64,000 bases of DNA from Betaproteobacteria bacterium (GCA_012026885.1 VEPL01000029.1:1-64000), one strand, 5' to 3'. Positions 1 through 8,696 are shown, counted from the stretch's first letter. Program-made: numbers and translations. Notes: generated by a model not told the origin, from the letters alone.

Positions 1-223
1 CACCAGTGCGTTTGCCTTAATACATTGCGTGGCCGAAACCACTGCATCAAGACACCCACACCTATCGGTTGTCCAAATTGTTAAAGATCTTGCAATCCCG
101 CTACCAACAAAACGTCAGCAGCAGAGAGATGAGATTATGAAACAGTTTCCCGAAGGCGTCAACAGCGCTCAGCCATCTTGTCGCTTCCCGGTTCGCCGTT
201 CCGATGAACCGCTCCGAGAAGAG
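1..223 (-). other. rRNA operon leader region, 16S gene off the left edge
   Basis: Read on the minus strand, this stretch lies downstream of a strong rrn-type promoter and holds an antitermination boxA-like element, but no protein gene. The 16S gene itself is not in the window and should begin just beyond base 1. A short open frame on the plus strand (29-280) has no ribosome site or recognisable product and looks accidental. That this leads into 16S rRNA is inference from the promoter and boxA. Confidence 0.75.
78..90 (-). promoter_or_regulatory. boxA-like antitermination site of the rrn leader
   Basis: On the minus strand the bases read AGATCTTTAACAA, which shares the CTTTAACAA core of the E. 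coli rrn leader boxA. In the known system NusB/S10 bind boxA RNA so that RNA polymerase resists Rho termination over the long untranslated rRNA. It lies about 140 bases downstream of the predicted rrn start, a normal place for it. Confidence 0.7.
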
Positions 224-229
224 GTGCGC

Positions 230-257
230 ATTATAGCGGCACGCTCGACCGCGTCAA
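230..257 (-). promoter_or_regulatory. Ribosomal RNA operon promoter
   Basis: On the minus strand there is a TTGACG -35 box, a 16-base spacer and a perfect TATAAT -10 box followed by GCGCACC. The GC-rich discriminator after the -10 box is almost the same as in E. coli rrnB P1 and is the known signature of stringent (ppGpp/DksA) control. The -35 box begins about 20 bases beyond the tyrS stop with no terminator between, so tyrS transcripts may read into the rrn operon. Confidence 0.85.
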
Positions 258-276
258 GCGCTACCTGTTACCGGCT

Positions 277-1473
277 TTAAAGAATTTTCACGCGCGCGAA
301 TTTACGCTTGCCGACCTGCATCACCAGCGATACCCCCGGCGAAAGGAGGAGACCACGATCGACAACCCGGTCGCCATTTACTCGCACCCCGCCCTGATCA
401 ATCATGCGCAGGGCCTCGGAGGTGCTGGCCGTCAGGCCTGCCATCTTTAGCACCTGGCTTATCACGACGTCGAGGCCACCGGCATCAACAACAACCTCGG
501 GCATGTCGTCCGGCAAGACTCCTTGGCGGAAACGTGCCTCGAACTCTGCCAGCGCTTCTTCGGCAGCCAACCGGGAATGGAAACGCCCGACCAATTCGAG
601 CGCCAATGCGACCTTGATGTCGCGCGGATTGCGGCCGGACTCGACCCCGGCCTTCATTGCCGATATCTCGCTCGCGTCGCGGAAAGAAAGAAGGTCGTAG
701 TAACGCCACATCAGGTCGTCCGAAATCGACATTACTTTCCCGAAAATCTCGCGGGGCCCCTCGCTGATGCCGATGTAGTTTCCGAGCGACTTGGACATCT
801 TGTTCACACCGTCTGTCCCCTCGAGCAGCGGCATCGTGAGGATGCATTGCGGTGCCTGGCCGTAGTGCTTCTGCAATTCCCGGCCAACCAGAAGATTGAA
901 CTTCTGGTCAGTCCCACCCAACTCGACGTCAGCCCGCATGGCGACCGAATCGTACCCTTGGCACAAGGGATAAAGGAATTCGTGGATGGCGATAGGCAAG
1001 CCGGACGCATACCGCTTCGCGAAGTCGTCACGCTCGAGCATGCGGGCAACCGTATGCTGCGCCGCCAGCTTGATCATGCCGGCTGCGCCCAGGCTGTCAA
1101 ACCATGCGGAATTGAAGCAGACCTCGGTCTTGTCCGGATCCAGTATCTTGAATACCTGCTCCCGGTAGGTGGCGGCGTTGTCGACAATCTGTTCGCGCGA
1201 CAAGGGAGGGCGAGTGGCGTTCTTCCCCGTCGGGTCGCCAATCAGGCCCGTGAAGTCACCTATCAAGAACATCACATGATGACCAAGCTCCTGAAAATGA
1301 CGCAGCTTGTTGATCAGAACGGTATGACCGAGGTGAAGGTCCGGCGCAGTGGGGTCGAACCCCGCCTTGACGCGCAAAGGCCGTCCAGTCGCCAGGCGTG
1401 CAACCAGTTCGGACTCGACAAGCAATTCTTCACTGCCTCGCCTGATCAGGCGCAGGCTCTGTTCAACATCCAT
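277..1473 (-). CDS. tyrS: Tyrosyl-tRNA synthetase
   Basis: This cytoplasmic class I synthetase charges tRNA-Tyr with tyrosine. The 398-residue protein has the HLGH form of the HIGH motif at residues 47-50 and KMSKS at 225-229, with a Rossmann catalytic domain before and between them. An S4 RNA-binding domain fills roughly the last 65 residues. The HLGH and KMSKS forms and the S4 tail fit the bacterial COG0162 family, and the length is normal for it. The start is the ATG at 1473. The gene is followed closely by the rrn promoter on the same strand, an arrangement that ties a translation gene to rRNA supply. No terminator is visible after the stop. Confidence 0.97.
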   Translation of the reverse strand: MDVEQSLRLIRRGSEELLVESELVARLATGRPLRVKAGFDPTAPDLHLGHTVLINKLRHFQELGHHVMFLIGDFTGLIGDPTGKNATRPPLSREQIVDNAATYREQVFKILDPDKTEVCFNSAWFDSLGAAGMIKLAAQHTVARMLERDDFAKRYASGLPIAIHEFLYPLCQGYDSVAMRADVELGGTDQKFNLLVGRELQKHYGQAPQCILTMPLLEGTDGVNKMSKSLGNYIGISEGPREIFGKVMSISDDLMWRYYDLLSFRDASEISAMKAGVESGRNPRDIKVALALELVGRFHSRLAAEEALAEFEARFRQGVLPDDMPEVVVDAGGLDVVISQVLKMAGLTASTSEALRMIDQGGVRVNGDRVVDRGLLLSPGVSLVMQVGKRKFARVKIL

Positions 1474-1588
1474 GAAGCATCCCTCTTTGACAACGCCAGA
1501 TTATGGCTCCGGACTTTGGCCGGAAAAACTTGATGATTTTAATGCATCCGAAGCCGGCCACCTCGGCGACGTCAGGAAACCGAAGATC

Positions 1589-1618
1589 GAAAAAGAAAAG
1601 GGCGGCCATGGCCGCCCC
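1589..1618 (-). terminator. Intrinsic terminator of erpA
   Basis: A perfect 9-bp stem without loop slack (GGGCGGCCA/TGGCCGCCC, 1600-1617) is followed on the minus strand by TTTTCTTTTT. It lies just after the erpA stop and before the tyrS start. Confidence 0.85.
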
Positions 1619-1637
1619 GAGCACGCAAGAAAAAGGT

Positions 1638-1988
1638 CTACGCAGAAAAAGACGAACCGCAACCGCAAGTGGAGGTCGCATTCGGGTTGCGAATGACGAA
1701 CTGCGAGCCTTCCAGCCCCTCGGTGTAATCGATCTCAGCGCCGACGAGATACTGGAAGCTCATCGGATCAATAAGCAAGGTAACCCCGTTCTTTACCATC
1801 GTCGTATCGTCTTCAGCGACCTCCTCGTCGAAGGTGAAGCCGTACTGGAATCCGGAGCAGCCCCCGCCAGTGACGAACACACGGAGCTTCAGCTCGGCAT
1901 TGCCCTCTTCCTCGATCAGTTCCTTGACCTTGCTGGCTGCACTGTCTGTGAACACGAGTGGCGCTTGCATTTCGGTTACGGCATTCAT
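1638..1988 (-). CDS. erpA: A-type iron-sulfur cluster insertion protein ErpA
   Basis: ErpA carries [2Fe-2S] or [4Fe-4S] clusters from the assembly machinery to target enzymes such as those of isoprenoid synthesis and respiration. The 116-residue protein shows the three conserved cysteines of A-type carriers: Cys44 in GGGCSGF, and Cys108 and Cys110 in the C-terminal CGCG. Two ATG codons lie in tandem (1991 and 1988). The GGAG ribosome site is only 3 bases from the first and 6 from the second, so the second is preferred. It has its own promoter and terminator and so is a single-gene unit. IscA would be the alternative, but the sequence and the bactofilin-rpsI context fit ErpA of betaproteobacteria. 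Confidence 0.93.
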   Translation of the reverse strand: MNAVTEMQAPLVFTDSAASKVKELIEEEGNAELKLRVFVTGGGCSGFQYGFTFDEEVAEDDTTMVKNGVTLLIDPMSFQYLVGAEIDYTEGLEGSQFVIRNPNATSTCGCGSSFSA

Positions 1989-2017
1989 CATTTACTCCAA
2001 TCTTGAAACACTAAAGG

Positions 2018-2046
2018 ATTATCTGAGCAGCAAAACTGCCGGTCAA
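2018..2046 (-). promoter_or_regulatory. Promoter of erpA
   Basis: On the minus strand TTGACC is followed after 17 bases by GATAAT, a good sigma-70 promoter. It occupies the short gap between the bactofilin stop and erpA, giving an mRNA leader of about 25 bases. Confidence 0.7.
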
Positions 2047-2049
2047 TGA

Positions 2050-2451
2050 TTAGTTGGAGGCGGCGAGTTTTAGTTCCACCGGCCTGCCCTGCAGCAGCGT
2101 AAGCCGGCCCTCGATCACGGCCCCCTGGTGCATTTCGATCAGGCCATACTCCACATCCCCGGTAATGCGTGCCTTGGGTTGCATCTCGAGGGTCTCCGAT
2201 ACCCGTACCGGACCGACTATGGTGCCGTTCAGGACAAGGTGAGCTACCGTTACCTCGCCTTCGATGCGAGCGTGTTCGCTTATGACGAGAGTGGCCGCGG
2301 ACGACTCCGCGACAGCCTCGATACTGCCGCGAATTTCACCATCCACGCGCAAACCACCGGCAAAGCGCACCGCACCCTCGACACGCGTTCCCGCACCGAT
2401 CAGGCTGTCTATCCTGGCGTGCGCCTTAGCATCCGACTTTTTCCCAAACAT
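2050..2451 (-). CDS. Bactofilin family protein
   Basis: Bactofilins polymerise without nucleotide into filaments that scaffold envelope enzymes at defined places in the cell. The 133-residue protein has the typical right-handed beta-helix core of about 100 residues, rich in repeated short strands with Gly turns and hydrophobic residues (residues 17-118), flanked by short disordered ends. The start at 2451 has GGAGG a few bases upstream, and the preceding gene ends 9 bases away, so the two are co-transcribed. In other bacteria bactofilins often sit beside M23 peptidases; here the partner is a coiled-coil membrane protein, which may be its membrane anchor. Confidence 0.9.
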   Translation of the reverse strand: MFGKKSDAKAHARIDSLIGAGTRVEGAVRFAGGLRVDGEIRGSIEAVAESSAATLVISEHARIEGEVTVAHLVLNGTIVGPVRVSETLEMQPKARITGDVEYGLIEMHQGAVIEGRLTLLQGRPVELKLAASN

Positions 2452-2459
2452 ACCACCTC

Positions 2460-3188
2460 CTATAGCTGAGCGTGTTTGCTGGCACTCAAGCGCTCACCCT
2501 GAAAAAGCCTGGCTTCCGCTCCGATCAGCGCCGCTCCCTCTGGAATACTGAAGCCGCCCTCGCGCCTTGCGAAGTGCTTCAACTCCACCCGCTCGCCGCC
2601 ACCTTCGCTCGACGGCAAAAGGATGCCATGTTCCTTGCCATCTAGGCTATAGGTCACCGCGATTTGCAGTCGGCCGCGGAATTCGGGCAGCGCCCGTGCC
2701 GGCCGGCACGCCAGCAACAGCCGATACCGGAACCTCGATTCGCCTTCGCGCAACACCCGAAAGCTCTCGATACGGACGACCGCTTCGTCCGCAGACGCCG
2801 TCAGCAGCTTTTCGAGGAGAAGCAATTCTTCTTTCTGAATCGCATTGTCGCCCTCCAGCGCAGCGATGCGCACAAGCATCTGCCGCTGGGCTGCCTGCTC
2901 GATCGCCAAGGCACTTTGCTCTGTCCCGACGAGTACCCGCAAACGCGAGAGTTCCTCCTGGCGCTGCCCGGCATCCCGCCTCAGGACTTCCAAATCCCGG
3001 CGGAGTTCCTCCGCATCCCCGGTGCGCATCGCCAGCCACGTTGTGGCGCTTGCGAGACACGCCACGAACACGAGCACCAGGAGCTGCCACCACCAGGAGA
3101 GATGACCGCGCACCACGACACGCGGCGCCGACGCGTCAAAGGCTCCGCGTAACCGCCGCCATTGCCTGATCAGGCCCGGGGCAGCCAT
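2460..3188 (-). CDS. DUF6776-type single-pass membrane coiled-coil protein
   Basis: The function is unknown. The open frame is longer, but the ATG at 3188 is chosen because upstream codons run into the rpsI terminator and look non-coding, and an AGG lies 6 bases before it. The 242-residue product has a basic N-terminus, one hydrophobic segment at about residues 27-52 with a run of tryptophans, and a heptad-like charged coiled coil from about 55 to 115. A soluble C-terminal domain of about 110 residues is rich in beta strands. The topology predicts a periplasmic coiled coil and domain. It overlaps nothing and is followed 8 bases later by bactofilin, so a role with that cytoskeletal protein is a reasonable inference. 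Confidence 0.75.
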   Translation of the reverse strand: MAAPGLIRQWRRLRGAFDASAPRVVVRGHLSWWWQLLVLVFVACLASATTWLAMRTGDAEELRRDLEVLRRDAGQRQEELSRLRVLVGTEQSALAIEQAAQRQMLVRIAALEGDNAIQKEELLLLEKLLTASADEAVVRIESFRVLREGESRFRYRLLLACRPARALPEFRGRLQIAVTYSLDGKEHGILLPSSEGGGERVELKHFARREGGFSIPEGAALIGAEARLFQGERLSASKHAQL

Positions 3189-3339
3189 TGAGAACCTGCC
3201 TTGAAATCCCGGGCACTTAAAGCTGCCGCGTCGACAGGACGCGCCAGGCACCCGGCATTTCCTGAGGCTGCTCCCGCCAGAAGACGGGCCAAGCCTGCAG
3301 ATAGTCGAGCACCACTGCCGGCCGCCCTCGAGTTGCAGC

Positions 3340-3370
3340 CCAAAATGAAACAAGCCGCCCGAAGGCGGCT
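3340..3370 (-). terminator. Terminator after rpsI
   Basis: An AGCCGCC/GGCGGCT stem (3353-3370) closed by a TTCG tetraloop on the minus strand is followed by TTGTTTCATTTT. It ends the rplM-rpsI operon. Confidence 0.85.
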
Positions 3371-3387
3371 CGATTGGGGCAAACGCA

Positions 3388-3780
3388 TCAGCGCTTGGAG
3401 AACTGCTTGCGACGACGCGCCTTGTGGAAGCCGACCTTCTTGCGCTCGACCTCGCGAGCATCGCGAGTCACGAAACCCGCCTTCGAAAGCGCCGGCTTGA
3501 GCGCCGCATCGTATTCGATCAGGGCACGCGTGATTCCGTGACGAACGGCACCGGCCTGGCCGGATTCGCCACCACCGGTAACATTGACCTTGATGTCGAA
3601 GCCGTTCAGTTGCGCGACGAGTTCGAGCGGCTGACGAACGATCATGCGCCCGGTCTCTCGGGAGAAGAACTGATCGACCGGCTTGCCGTTCACAACGATT
3701 GCGCCGGATCCACGCTTCATGAAGACGCGAGCCACCGCGGACTTGCGACGACCGGTACCGTAATAATAACTTTCAGCCAT
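3388..3780 (-). CDS. rpsI: 30S ribosomal protein S9
   Basis: S9 is part of the small-subunit head; its C-terminal tail reaches the P-site tRNA. The 130-residue product begins with the usual [18 protein letters not shown] start and ends in the basic [11 protein letters not shown] tail whose last residues touch tRNA in known ribosomes. Length and ends are normal. It follows rplM by 9 bases and shares its promoter and terminator, the standard bacterial L13-S9 operon. Confidence 0.98.
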   Translation of the reverse strand: MAESYYYGTGRRKSAVARVFMKRGSGAIVVNGKPVDQFFSRETGRMIVRQPLELVAQLNGFDIKVNVTGGGESGQAGAVRHGITRALIEYDAALKPALSKAGFVTRDAREVERKKVGFHKARRRKQFSKR

Positions 3781-3789
3781 GGTGCCCCC

Positions 3790-4218
3790 TTAGATTTCCA
3801 GCGCCTTCGGCTGCTGTGCCGTGTGCGGATGCTGGTCGCCTGCATAACATTTCAGCTTCTTGAGCATTGCGTAGCCCAGCGGCCCCTTAGGCAGCATGCC
3901 CTTGACTGCAGTCTCCAGGGCACGCCCGGGGAACCGCTGCTGCATCTTCTTGAAATTGGTCTCGGAAATGCCGCCCGGATAACCTGAGTGACGGTAGTAC
4001 TTCTTGTCTTCAGCCTTGTTGCCCGTCACCGTGATGCGGTCAACGTTGGTAACGACGATGAAATCGCCGGTGTCGACATGCGGCGTGTAGATGGCCTTGT
4101 GCTTGCCACGCAGCCGGCGGGCAATCTCGGTGGCGAGGCGGCCGAGCACCTTGTCCGTGGCGTCCACCACGAACCACTCGCGCTTGACCTCATGAGGCTT
4201 TGCGGAAAACGTTTTCAT
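3790..4218 (-). CDS. rplM: 50S ribosomal protein L13
   Basis: L13 is an early-assembly protein of the large subunit. The 142-residue protein has the family features, including the N-terminal REWFVVDA region, the [19 protein letters not shown] segment and the PKGPLGYAM motif near the C-terminus. Length matches the family. In E. coli L13 also represses its own operon by binding the mRNA leader. The leader here is about 45 bases, and I see no clear structure to claim that. Confidence 0.98.
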   Translation of the reverse strand: MKTFSAKPHEVKREWFVVDATDKVLGRLATEIARRLRGKHKAIYTPHVDTGDFIVVTNVDRITVTGNKAEDKKYYRHSGYPGGISETNFKKMQQRFPGRALETAVKGMLPKGPLGYAMLKKLKCYAGDQHPHTAQQPKALEI

Positions 4219-4266
4219 GTCTGCGTGCCGTTCTGAAAATTAGGGGCAAGTCAAAGAAAGCCTTGG

Positions 4267-4296
4267 ATTGTAGACCAGAAAACCCGCTTGTGTCAA
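4267..4296 (-). promoter_or_regulatory. Promoter of rplM-rpsI
   Basis: On the minus strand a consensus TTGACA is followed after 18 bases by TACAAT. The predicted start lies about 40 bases before the rplM ATG. Confidence 0.8.
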
Positions 4297-4317
4297 ACAC
4301 CGGGCAAATCTGCAGGT

Positions 4318-4346
4318 AAAAAAAACGCGGCTCGCTGAGCCGCGTT
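4318..4346 (-). terminator. Strong intrinsic terminator with no gene in front of it
   Basis: A perfect 10-bp stem AACGCGGCTC/GAGCCGCGTT is followed on the minus strand by eight Ts (plus-strand A run 4318-4325). Read on the plus strand it has no T run, so it must serve a minus-strand transcript that starts in the intergenic region to its right. Confidence 0.85.
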
Positions 4347-4474
4347 AAATCCACACCAAAGGAGGAGGGTGGAGGAGACATCCTGAACCGGGGCACTCAC
4401 TACATCAACGCGATCCGGTTCCTACTGGAGTGAATTCTGCCCAAAGGCCGCCCTCATGGCAAGAGATTTTTTCG
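4318..4474 (-). ncRNA. Candidate small RNA with pseudoknot and CUCCUCC loop
   Basis: A minus-strand unit of about 155 bases is bounded by a promoter-like pair and a strong intrinsic terminator, and no convincing protein lies in it. Two helices can form in crossing order: CACUC with GAGUG (4428-4432 and 4394-4398), and GAACCGG with CCGGUUC (4415-4421 and 4385-4391). That is an H-type pseudoknot. Nearer the 3' end, CACC and GGUG can close a loop that exposes CUCCUCCUUU, complementary to Shine-Dalgarno sequences. Such loops are known in the alpha-r/cuckoo class of trans-acting sRNAs. Identity as an sRNA is inference; an orphan riboswitch-like leader is the alternative. Confidence 0.5.
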
Positions 4475-4480
4475 CATCGC

Positions 4481-4508
4481 ACCATAAAAAATTTGATTAA
4501 TTGTGCAA
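4481..4508 (-). promoter_or_regulatory. Possible promoter of the candidate small RNA
   Basis: On the minus strand TTGCAC, 16 bases, TATGGT. The -35 box lies within the inverted repeat AATTG-TG-CAATT (4499-4510), a possible operator. The -10 box matches consensus at four of six positions. Confidence 0.4.
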
Positions 4509-4607
4509 TTTTGTTAATTTAATCTATATTTATGATTAAATTGGATTTTTGTTATTTAGTTTTTTAAAAAATATCAATGATAAATCATCACTTAATTCAA
4601 CAAAGGG
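4484..4607. other. AT-rich island between rplM and the OsmC-like gene
   Basis: By eye only about 19 of roughly 124 bases are G or C, against well over 60% around it. It holds no gene. It lies upstream of both the candidate small RNA (minus) and the OsmC-like gene (plus), so it may act as a curved or UP-type activating region or a binding site for a nucleoid protein. Confidence 0.7.
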
Positions 4608-4703
4608 CGCCGTCCATCAGCCTATTTGCTGCGGCGCAGCAATTCTGCGCGCCTGCCGTCGCCGCAGTCATTTAGAATGGTCGCCTCCAACAGGAGCAGA
4701 TCG

Positions 4704-5135
4704 ATGGATTGCAAGGTGAGGTGGATTGGCGAAGACGGCGGAATGGCCTTCATCGCGGAGAGCGGGAGCGGGCATGCCGTAGTGATGGACGGAGCACCCG
4801 ATGCAGGCGGGCGTAATCTGGGGCTGCGGCCGATGGAGATGGTCCTTGCCGGAACAGGTGGTTGCACGGCTTTCGATGTCGTGCTCATCCTCAAGAAGGG
4901 ACGCCATGCGGTAACCGGATGCGAAGTCAGCTTGCACGCGGAACGCGCGGACAGTGATCCGAAAGTATTCACCCGGATCCATTTCCACTACCGCATCAAG
5001 GGCCGCAACCTGAAACCCGAAGCCGTTGCCCGCGCCATCGAGCTATCTAAGGAGAAATACTGCTCGGCATCGATCATGCTCGCCAGGAGCGCCGAGATTA
5101 CCCACGACTTCGAGATTGTCGGCGAACCCGACTGA
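4704..5135 (+). CDS. OsmC/YhfA-family protein
   Basis: OsmC-fold proteins include thiol peroxidases that use two cysteines to reduce organic hydroperoxides. The 143-residue protein has the fold's two key cysteines: Cys54 in the GGCTAFDV motif and Cys120 in KYCSAS. The sequence is closest in style to the YhfA/OsmC-like branch rather than Ohr, whose natural substrates are not settled. The ATG at 4704 has AGGAG 7 bases upstream; an earlier in-frame ATG at 4677 lacks a site and overlaps a TAGAAT -10-like box (4673-4678). It is monocistronic, with the coq7 operon converging on it 9 bases later. Confidence 0.88.
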   Translation: MDCKVRWIGEDGGMAFIAESGSGHAVVMDGAPDAGGRNLGLRPMEMVLAGTGGCTAFDVVLILKKGRHAVTGCEVSLHAERADSDPKVFTRIHFHYRIKGRNLKPEAVARAIELSKEKYCSASIMLARSAEITHDFEIVGEPD

Positions 5136-5144
5136 GACTTACGC

Positions 5145-5768
5145 TCAGAGCCGGTAGGCCGTCGAGGTCATCAGCTTCGCCGCCAGGCGCATCGCCAAGC
5201 GCGCCGGCTGGGGCAGCTCGGCAGCCCCCATGCGAATGGCCAATTCGGCATGCTGCGCCTCATCCTGGCGCATCTGGGCCACGATGTCGCGGGATTTCAG
5301 ATCGGCCGCAGGCAAGTTCTCGAGATGCCCATCGAGATGGGCTTCGACCTGGCGCTCGGTTTCGGCAAGGAAGCCGAGGTTCCAGCGATCGCCGAGCAAT
5401 CCGGCAGCAACTCCCAAGGCAAGCGCCCCGCCGTACCAGAGCGGATTGAGCAAACTGGTCCGCCCCCCCAATTCGGCGATGCGTTGTGCGGTCCAAGCAA
5501 GATGCTCAACCTCTTCTTCGGCGGCCTCAAGCAAGGCACAGCTCACTTCGACATTGCGCGAAGTTATCGCCTGCCCTTGATAGAGCGCCTGGGCACAGAC
5601 TTCGCCAACGTGATTGACGCGCATCAACCCGCAGGCATGTGCCCGCTCCGTCTCGCTCATCTCGACTTCGGGGCGATTCGTTCCAGGGATCGGACGCCTG
5701 CTGCGCGGGGCACCAAAAAGCGTGCGGAGCACGCGGTCCAGCTCGAGAACCGCCCTGTCGCTGTTCAA
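5145..5768 (-). CDS. coq7: 2-polyprenyl-3-methyl-6-methoxy-1,4-benzoquinone monooxygenase (Coq7)
   Basis: Coq7 is a membrane-bound di-iron enzyme that performs the penultimate hydroxylation of ubiquinone synthesis. From a TTG start the product has 207 residues. It shows the duplicated di-iron ligands: Glu56 in VNHVGEV, Glu86 and His89 in EEEVEHL, and the second repeat ending in DEAQHAE. No ATG lies at a sensible place; the first one inside removes the N-terminal helix ([16 protein letters not shown]) common to betaproteobacterial Coq7. The TTG at 5768 overlaps the stop of the upstream gene as TTGA and has AGGGGG 6 bases before it. Coq7 replaces the flavin enzyme UbiF here and needs oxygen. 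Confidence 0.92.
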   Translation of the reverse strand: MNSDRAVLELDRVLRTLFGAPRSRRPIPGTNRPEVEMSETERAHACGLMRVNHVGEVCAQALYQGQAITSRNVEVSCALLEAAEEEVEHLAWTAQRIAELGGRTSLLNPLWYGGALALGVAAGLLGDRWNLGFLAETERQVEAHLDGHLENLPAADLKSRDIVAQMRQDEAQHAELAIRMGAAELPQPARLAMRLAAKLMTSTAYRL

Positions 5769-6313
5769 GGACGCCCCCTGACCGCATCCGGATGCCCGCC
5801 CGCGCGCAGCGCGGCCAGGCCGGCGGCGGCATTTGCAAGCATTGCACCGTTGGGGCAAAAGTAGTTGAAATACAGTTCGGCATGGTGCCGATTGACCGGC
5901 TTGTCCACGATGCGCCGCCACATGTCATTGCGCGACCTCACCCAAGATCCGTCATCCCGGCCGGTCGCATAGAGGCGGAATTCACGGGTTTCGCAGCGGA
6001 TCCCCTCGAAGGTGACGTTGCGCGCCCCGCCGCCCGCCTCGATAACGAGCGTATAGCGCACGACGCCGTCCGACCCCACCGAGAGCGAAGCGCCGTCGAT
6101 GAAGAAGCGATTGGCGCTGGTCGGGCTGACATAGAAGGCGAGAAGCGCTTCGCTGCGTGGCGCCTGCGGAAAGACGACATCGATCTCGCGAAACTGGCGC
6201 GGCGCGTACTCGTCCTCCTCTTCGGCCGGCGCGGCATTTATCGCCCCAGACACAACCATGAGGGATGCGACCAATAGCGAAGCAGCGAGGCGGCTACAAG
6301 TTCCCGCCATCAT
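5765..6313 (-). CDS. CNP1-like family exported protein
   Basis: The family is named after cryptic neisserial protein 1; its function is not known. The 182-residue product has a signal peptide (residues 1 to about 28, cut near INA-APA) and an acidic stretch. A mature domain of about 150 residues follows, with two cysteines (CETREF and YFCPNG) that could form a disulfide in the periplasm. The start ATG at 6313 overlaps the rppH stop as ATGA (a second ATG follows at once), and its stop overlaps the coq7 start as TTGA. The three genes are thus one translationally coupled operon. Confidence 0.85.
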   Translation of the reverse strand: MMAGTCSRLAASLLVASLMVVSGAINAAPAEEEDEYAPRQFREIDVVFPQAPRSEALLAFYVSPTSANRFFIDGASLSVGSDGVVRYTLVIEAGGGARNVTFEGIRCETREFRLYATGRDDGSWVRSRNDMWRRIVDKPVNRHHAELYFNYFCPNGAMLANAAAGLAALRAGGHPDAVRGRP

Positions 6314-6849
6314 TCGGGTATCTCCGGCACGACCTGCGTCACTCCGGACGGTCCGCGACGAAGCTTCCCACGCCGGTCGTGGTCGAGATAGCGCTTGAGC
6401 TCGTTGAGTGCCTGTTCATAAACCGACCGCTTGAACTCGATGACAGCGTCCAGGGGCACCCAGTAATCATTCCAGCGCCAGGCGTCGAACTCCGGCTTGG
6501 TGGTCGCCCGCAGGCTGACATCGTTGTCGCGGCCGACCAGACGCAACAGGAACCAGATCTGCTTTTGTCCCTTGTAGGAACCACGCCACTCGCGCTTGAT
6601 CCAGTTCGTCGGCACTTCGTAACGTAACCAGCCCTTGGTCCGACCCAGGATGCGAACGTGCTCGGGCAATAACCCGACTTCTTCGTACAGTTCCCGGAAC
6701 ATGGCTTGCTCGGGGGTTTCCCCGCGCTTGATGCCACCCTGCGGGAACTGCCATGAATGTTCACGTATGCGCTTGCCCCAGAAGACCTCGTTCCTGGCAT
6801 TACAAAGAATGATGCCGACGTTCGGGCGGTAGCCTTCACGGTCGAGCAT
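6310..6849 (-). CDS. rppH: RNA pyrophosphohydrolase
   Basis: RppH removes pyrophosphate from the 5' end of primary transcripts, which opens them to RNase E decay. The 179-residue protein carries a complete Nudix box at residues 38-60 (GX5EX7REUXEEXGU), with the metal-binding REL-EE core at 52-57. The ATG at 6849 ([12 protein letters not shown]) is the family's standard N-terminus and has AGG 6 bases upstream, although the frame is open for another 41 codons. It is divergent from proS and is the first gene of the rppH-CNP1-coq7 operon. Confidence 0.95.
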   Translation of the reverse strand: MLDREGYRPNVGIILCNARNEVFWGKRIREHSWQFPQGGIKRGETPEQAMFRELYEEVGLLPEHVRILGRTKGWLRYEVPTNWIKREWRGSYKGQKQIWFLLRLVGRDNDVSLRATTKPEFDAWRWNDYWVPLDAVIEFKRSVYEQALNELKRYLDHDRRGKLRRGPSGVTQVVPEIPE

Positions 6850-6962
6850 AAGAAACCTGCTATAAATAATGGGTTGGGAGCATTCTTTCACAAAGCGTTT
6901 CCGCATGCAAAGCAGACGCCACGTGTAAAATTCAAGCTTTCGCAACGTTTTCAGAGATTTCC

Positions 6963-8696
6963 ATGCGCACATCGCAGTTCTTCTTCACCACCCTCAAGGA
7001 AGCACCGGCCGATGCCGAGGTGATCAGCCAGAAGATGATGCTGCGTGCCGGCTACATCAAGCGCTCGGCAGCAGGTATCTATACCTGGATGCCCTTGGGA
7101 TTGCGGGTGCTGAGAAAGGTCGAGGCAATCATTCGCGAGGAGATGAATGCCGCCGGAGCCCTCGAGTTGCTCATGCCTGCCGTGCAGCCGGCAGAAATCT
7201 GGCAGGAATCCGGCCGCTGGGTGCAGTACGGCCCCGAGTTGTTGCGCTTCAAGGACCGCCACCAGCGCGACTTCGTCATCGGCCCGACTCACGAGGAAGT
7301 CATCACCGACGTCGTACGCCGCGACGTCAAGAGTTATCGCCAGTTGCCGATCCACCTGTACCAGATACAGACCAAATTCCGCGACGAGATCCGCCCGCGT
7401 TTCGGGGTAATGCGCGGCCGCGAATTCCTGATGAAGGACGGCTACTCCTTCCACGCTTCATTCGACGACCTGCAGCGCGAGTACGGAAACATGTACGCGA
7501 CCTACAGTCGCATATTCTCCCGCCTCGGCTTGAAGTTCCGGGCCGTCGCGGCCGACACCGGCTCGATCGGCGGCACCGGTTCACACGAATTCCATGTCCT
7601 TGCCGACTCGGGCGAGGACGCCATCGCCTTTTCGCCGGCATCCGAATTTGCCGCCAACGTGGAACTGGCCGAGGCCGTGGCCCCGGTAACGGAACGCCCC
7701 GCTCCTGCCCAGACCATGAGCAAGGTGGCCACGCCGGGCAAGATGGCCTGCGCGGACGTCGCCGACTGTCTGGATGTCCCGCTCGCACGTGTGGTCAAGG
7801 CGATTGCGGTCGTCAGCGAGCGCGAGGGCGACACCACGACCTTCGCCCTGCTGCTGCTGCGCGGAGACCACGAACTCAACGAAATCAAGGCCGGCAAGAT
7901 CCCGGCCATCGCCCCCTTTCGATTCGCCAGCGAAAGCGAAGTCGTGGCGCATCTCGGCTGCCAGCCCGGCTACATCGGCCCGGTTGCGGTCGACCCTGCG
8001 AAAGTGGCGATTTTCGCCGACCGCTCGCTGATGGCCATGAGCGACTTCGTGTGCGGCGCCAACGAGGCCAACTTCCACCTCGTCGGCGTTAATTTCGGCC
8101 GCGACCTGCCCGAACCGGAGTATCACGATTTGCGCAATGTCGTCGCCGGCGACCCTTCCCCCGACGGCAAGGGAACGCTGGAAATCTGCCGCGGCATCGA
8201 GGTCGGCCACATCTTCCAGTTGCGCCAGAAATACGCCAAGGCGCTCGATTGCTGCTATCTCGACGAAAGCGGCAAGTCCCAGGTCATGGAGATGGGCTGC
8301 TATGGCATCGGCGTTACGCGCATCGTCGGCGCCGCCATCGAACAGGGCCACGACGAGCGCGGCATCGTCCTGCCGGCGACGATCGCACCGTTCGCAGCCT
8401 GCATCGTGCCCATGGGCTACCACAAGAGCGACGAGGTGAAGGCCGCAGCTGACGCGCTGTATGCGGAACTTCGCCAGGATGGCATCGACGTCGTTCTCGA
8501 CGACCGCAACGAGCGCCCCGGCGTCATGTTCGCCGACATGGAACTGATCGGCGTTCCCCACCGCATTGTCGTCGGGGAGCGCGGCCTCAAGGAAGGCCAG
8601 CTTGAATACAAGGGACGCACCGATACCGAGGCGGCCATGCTGCCACGCGCCGGCACACCTGCCTTCTTGCGGGAGAGGTTGTGCGCCGGCAGCTGA
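6963..8696 (+). CDS. proS: Prolyl-tRNA synthetase
   Basis: This class II synthetase charges tRNA-Pro. The 577-residue protein is of the bacterial type: a catalytic core with motif 1 near residue 45-70, motif 2 around [17 protein letters not shown] (about 137-155), and the insertion (INS) editing domain at about 225-385 that hydrolyses Ala-tRNA-Pro. Motif 3 lies at about 445, and a C-terminal anticodon-binding domain follows. Its start at 6963 has only a weak ribosome site. The gene is divergent from rppH and overlaps the next gene by 16 bases. Confidence 0.97.
   Translation: MRTSQFFFTTLKEAPADAEVISQKMMLRAGYIKRSAAGIYTWMPLGLRVLRKVEAIIREEMNAAGALELLMPAVQPAEIWQESGRWVQYGPELLRFKDRHQRDFVIGPTHEEVITDVVRRDVKSYRQLPIHLYQIQTKFRDEIRPRFGVMRGREFLMKDGYSFHASFDDLQREYGNMYATYSRIFSRLGLKFRAVAADTGSIGGTGSHEFHVLADSGEDAIAFSPASEFAANVELAEAVAPVTERPAPAQTMSKVATPGKMACADVADCLDVPLARVVKAIAVVSEREGDTTTFALLLLRGDHELNEIKAGKIPAIAPFRFASESEVVAHLGCQPGYIGPVAVDPAKVAIFADRSLMAMSDFVCGANEANFHLVGVNFGRDLPEPEYHDLRNVVAGDPSPDGKGTLEICRGIEVGHIFQLRQKYAKALDCCYLDESGKSQVMEMGCYGIGVTRIVGAAIEQGHDERGIVLPATIAPFAACIVPMGYHKSDEVKAAADALYAELRQDGIDVVLDDRNERPGVMFADMELIGVPHRIVVGERGLKEGQLEYKGRTDTEAAMLPRAGTPAFLRERLCAGS

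Noticed and set aside
29..280. 83-codon frame at the left edge
   Set aside because: It lies in the rrn leader and promoter on the other strand and has no ribosome site or homology I recognise.
4348..4474. Small ORF on the minus strand (11 codons from an ATG near 4456)
   Set aside because: No ribosome site and very short; the base-paired structure and terminator fit an RNA better.
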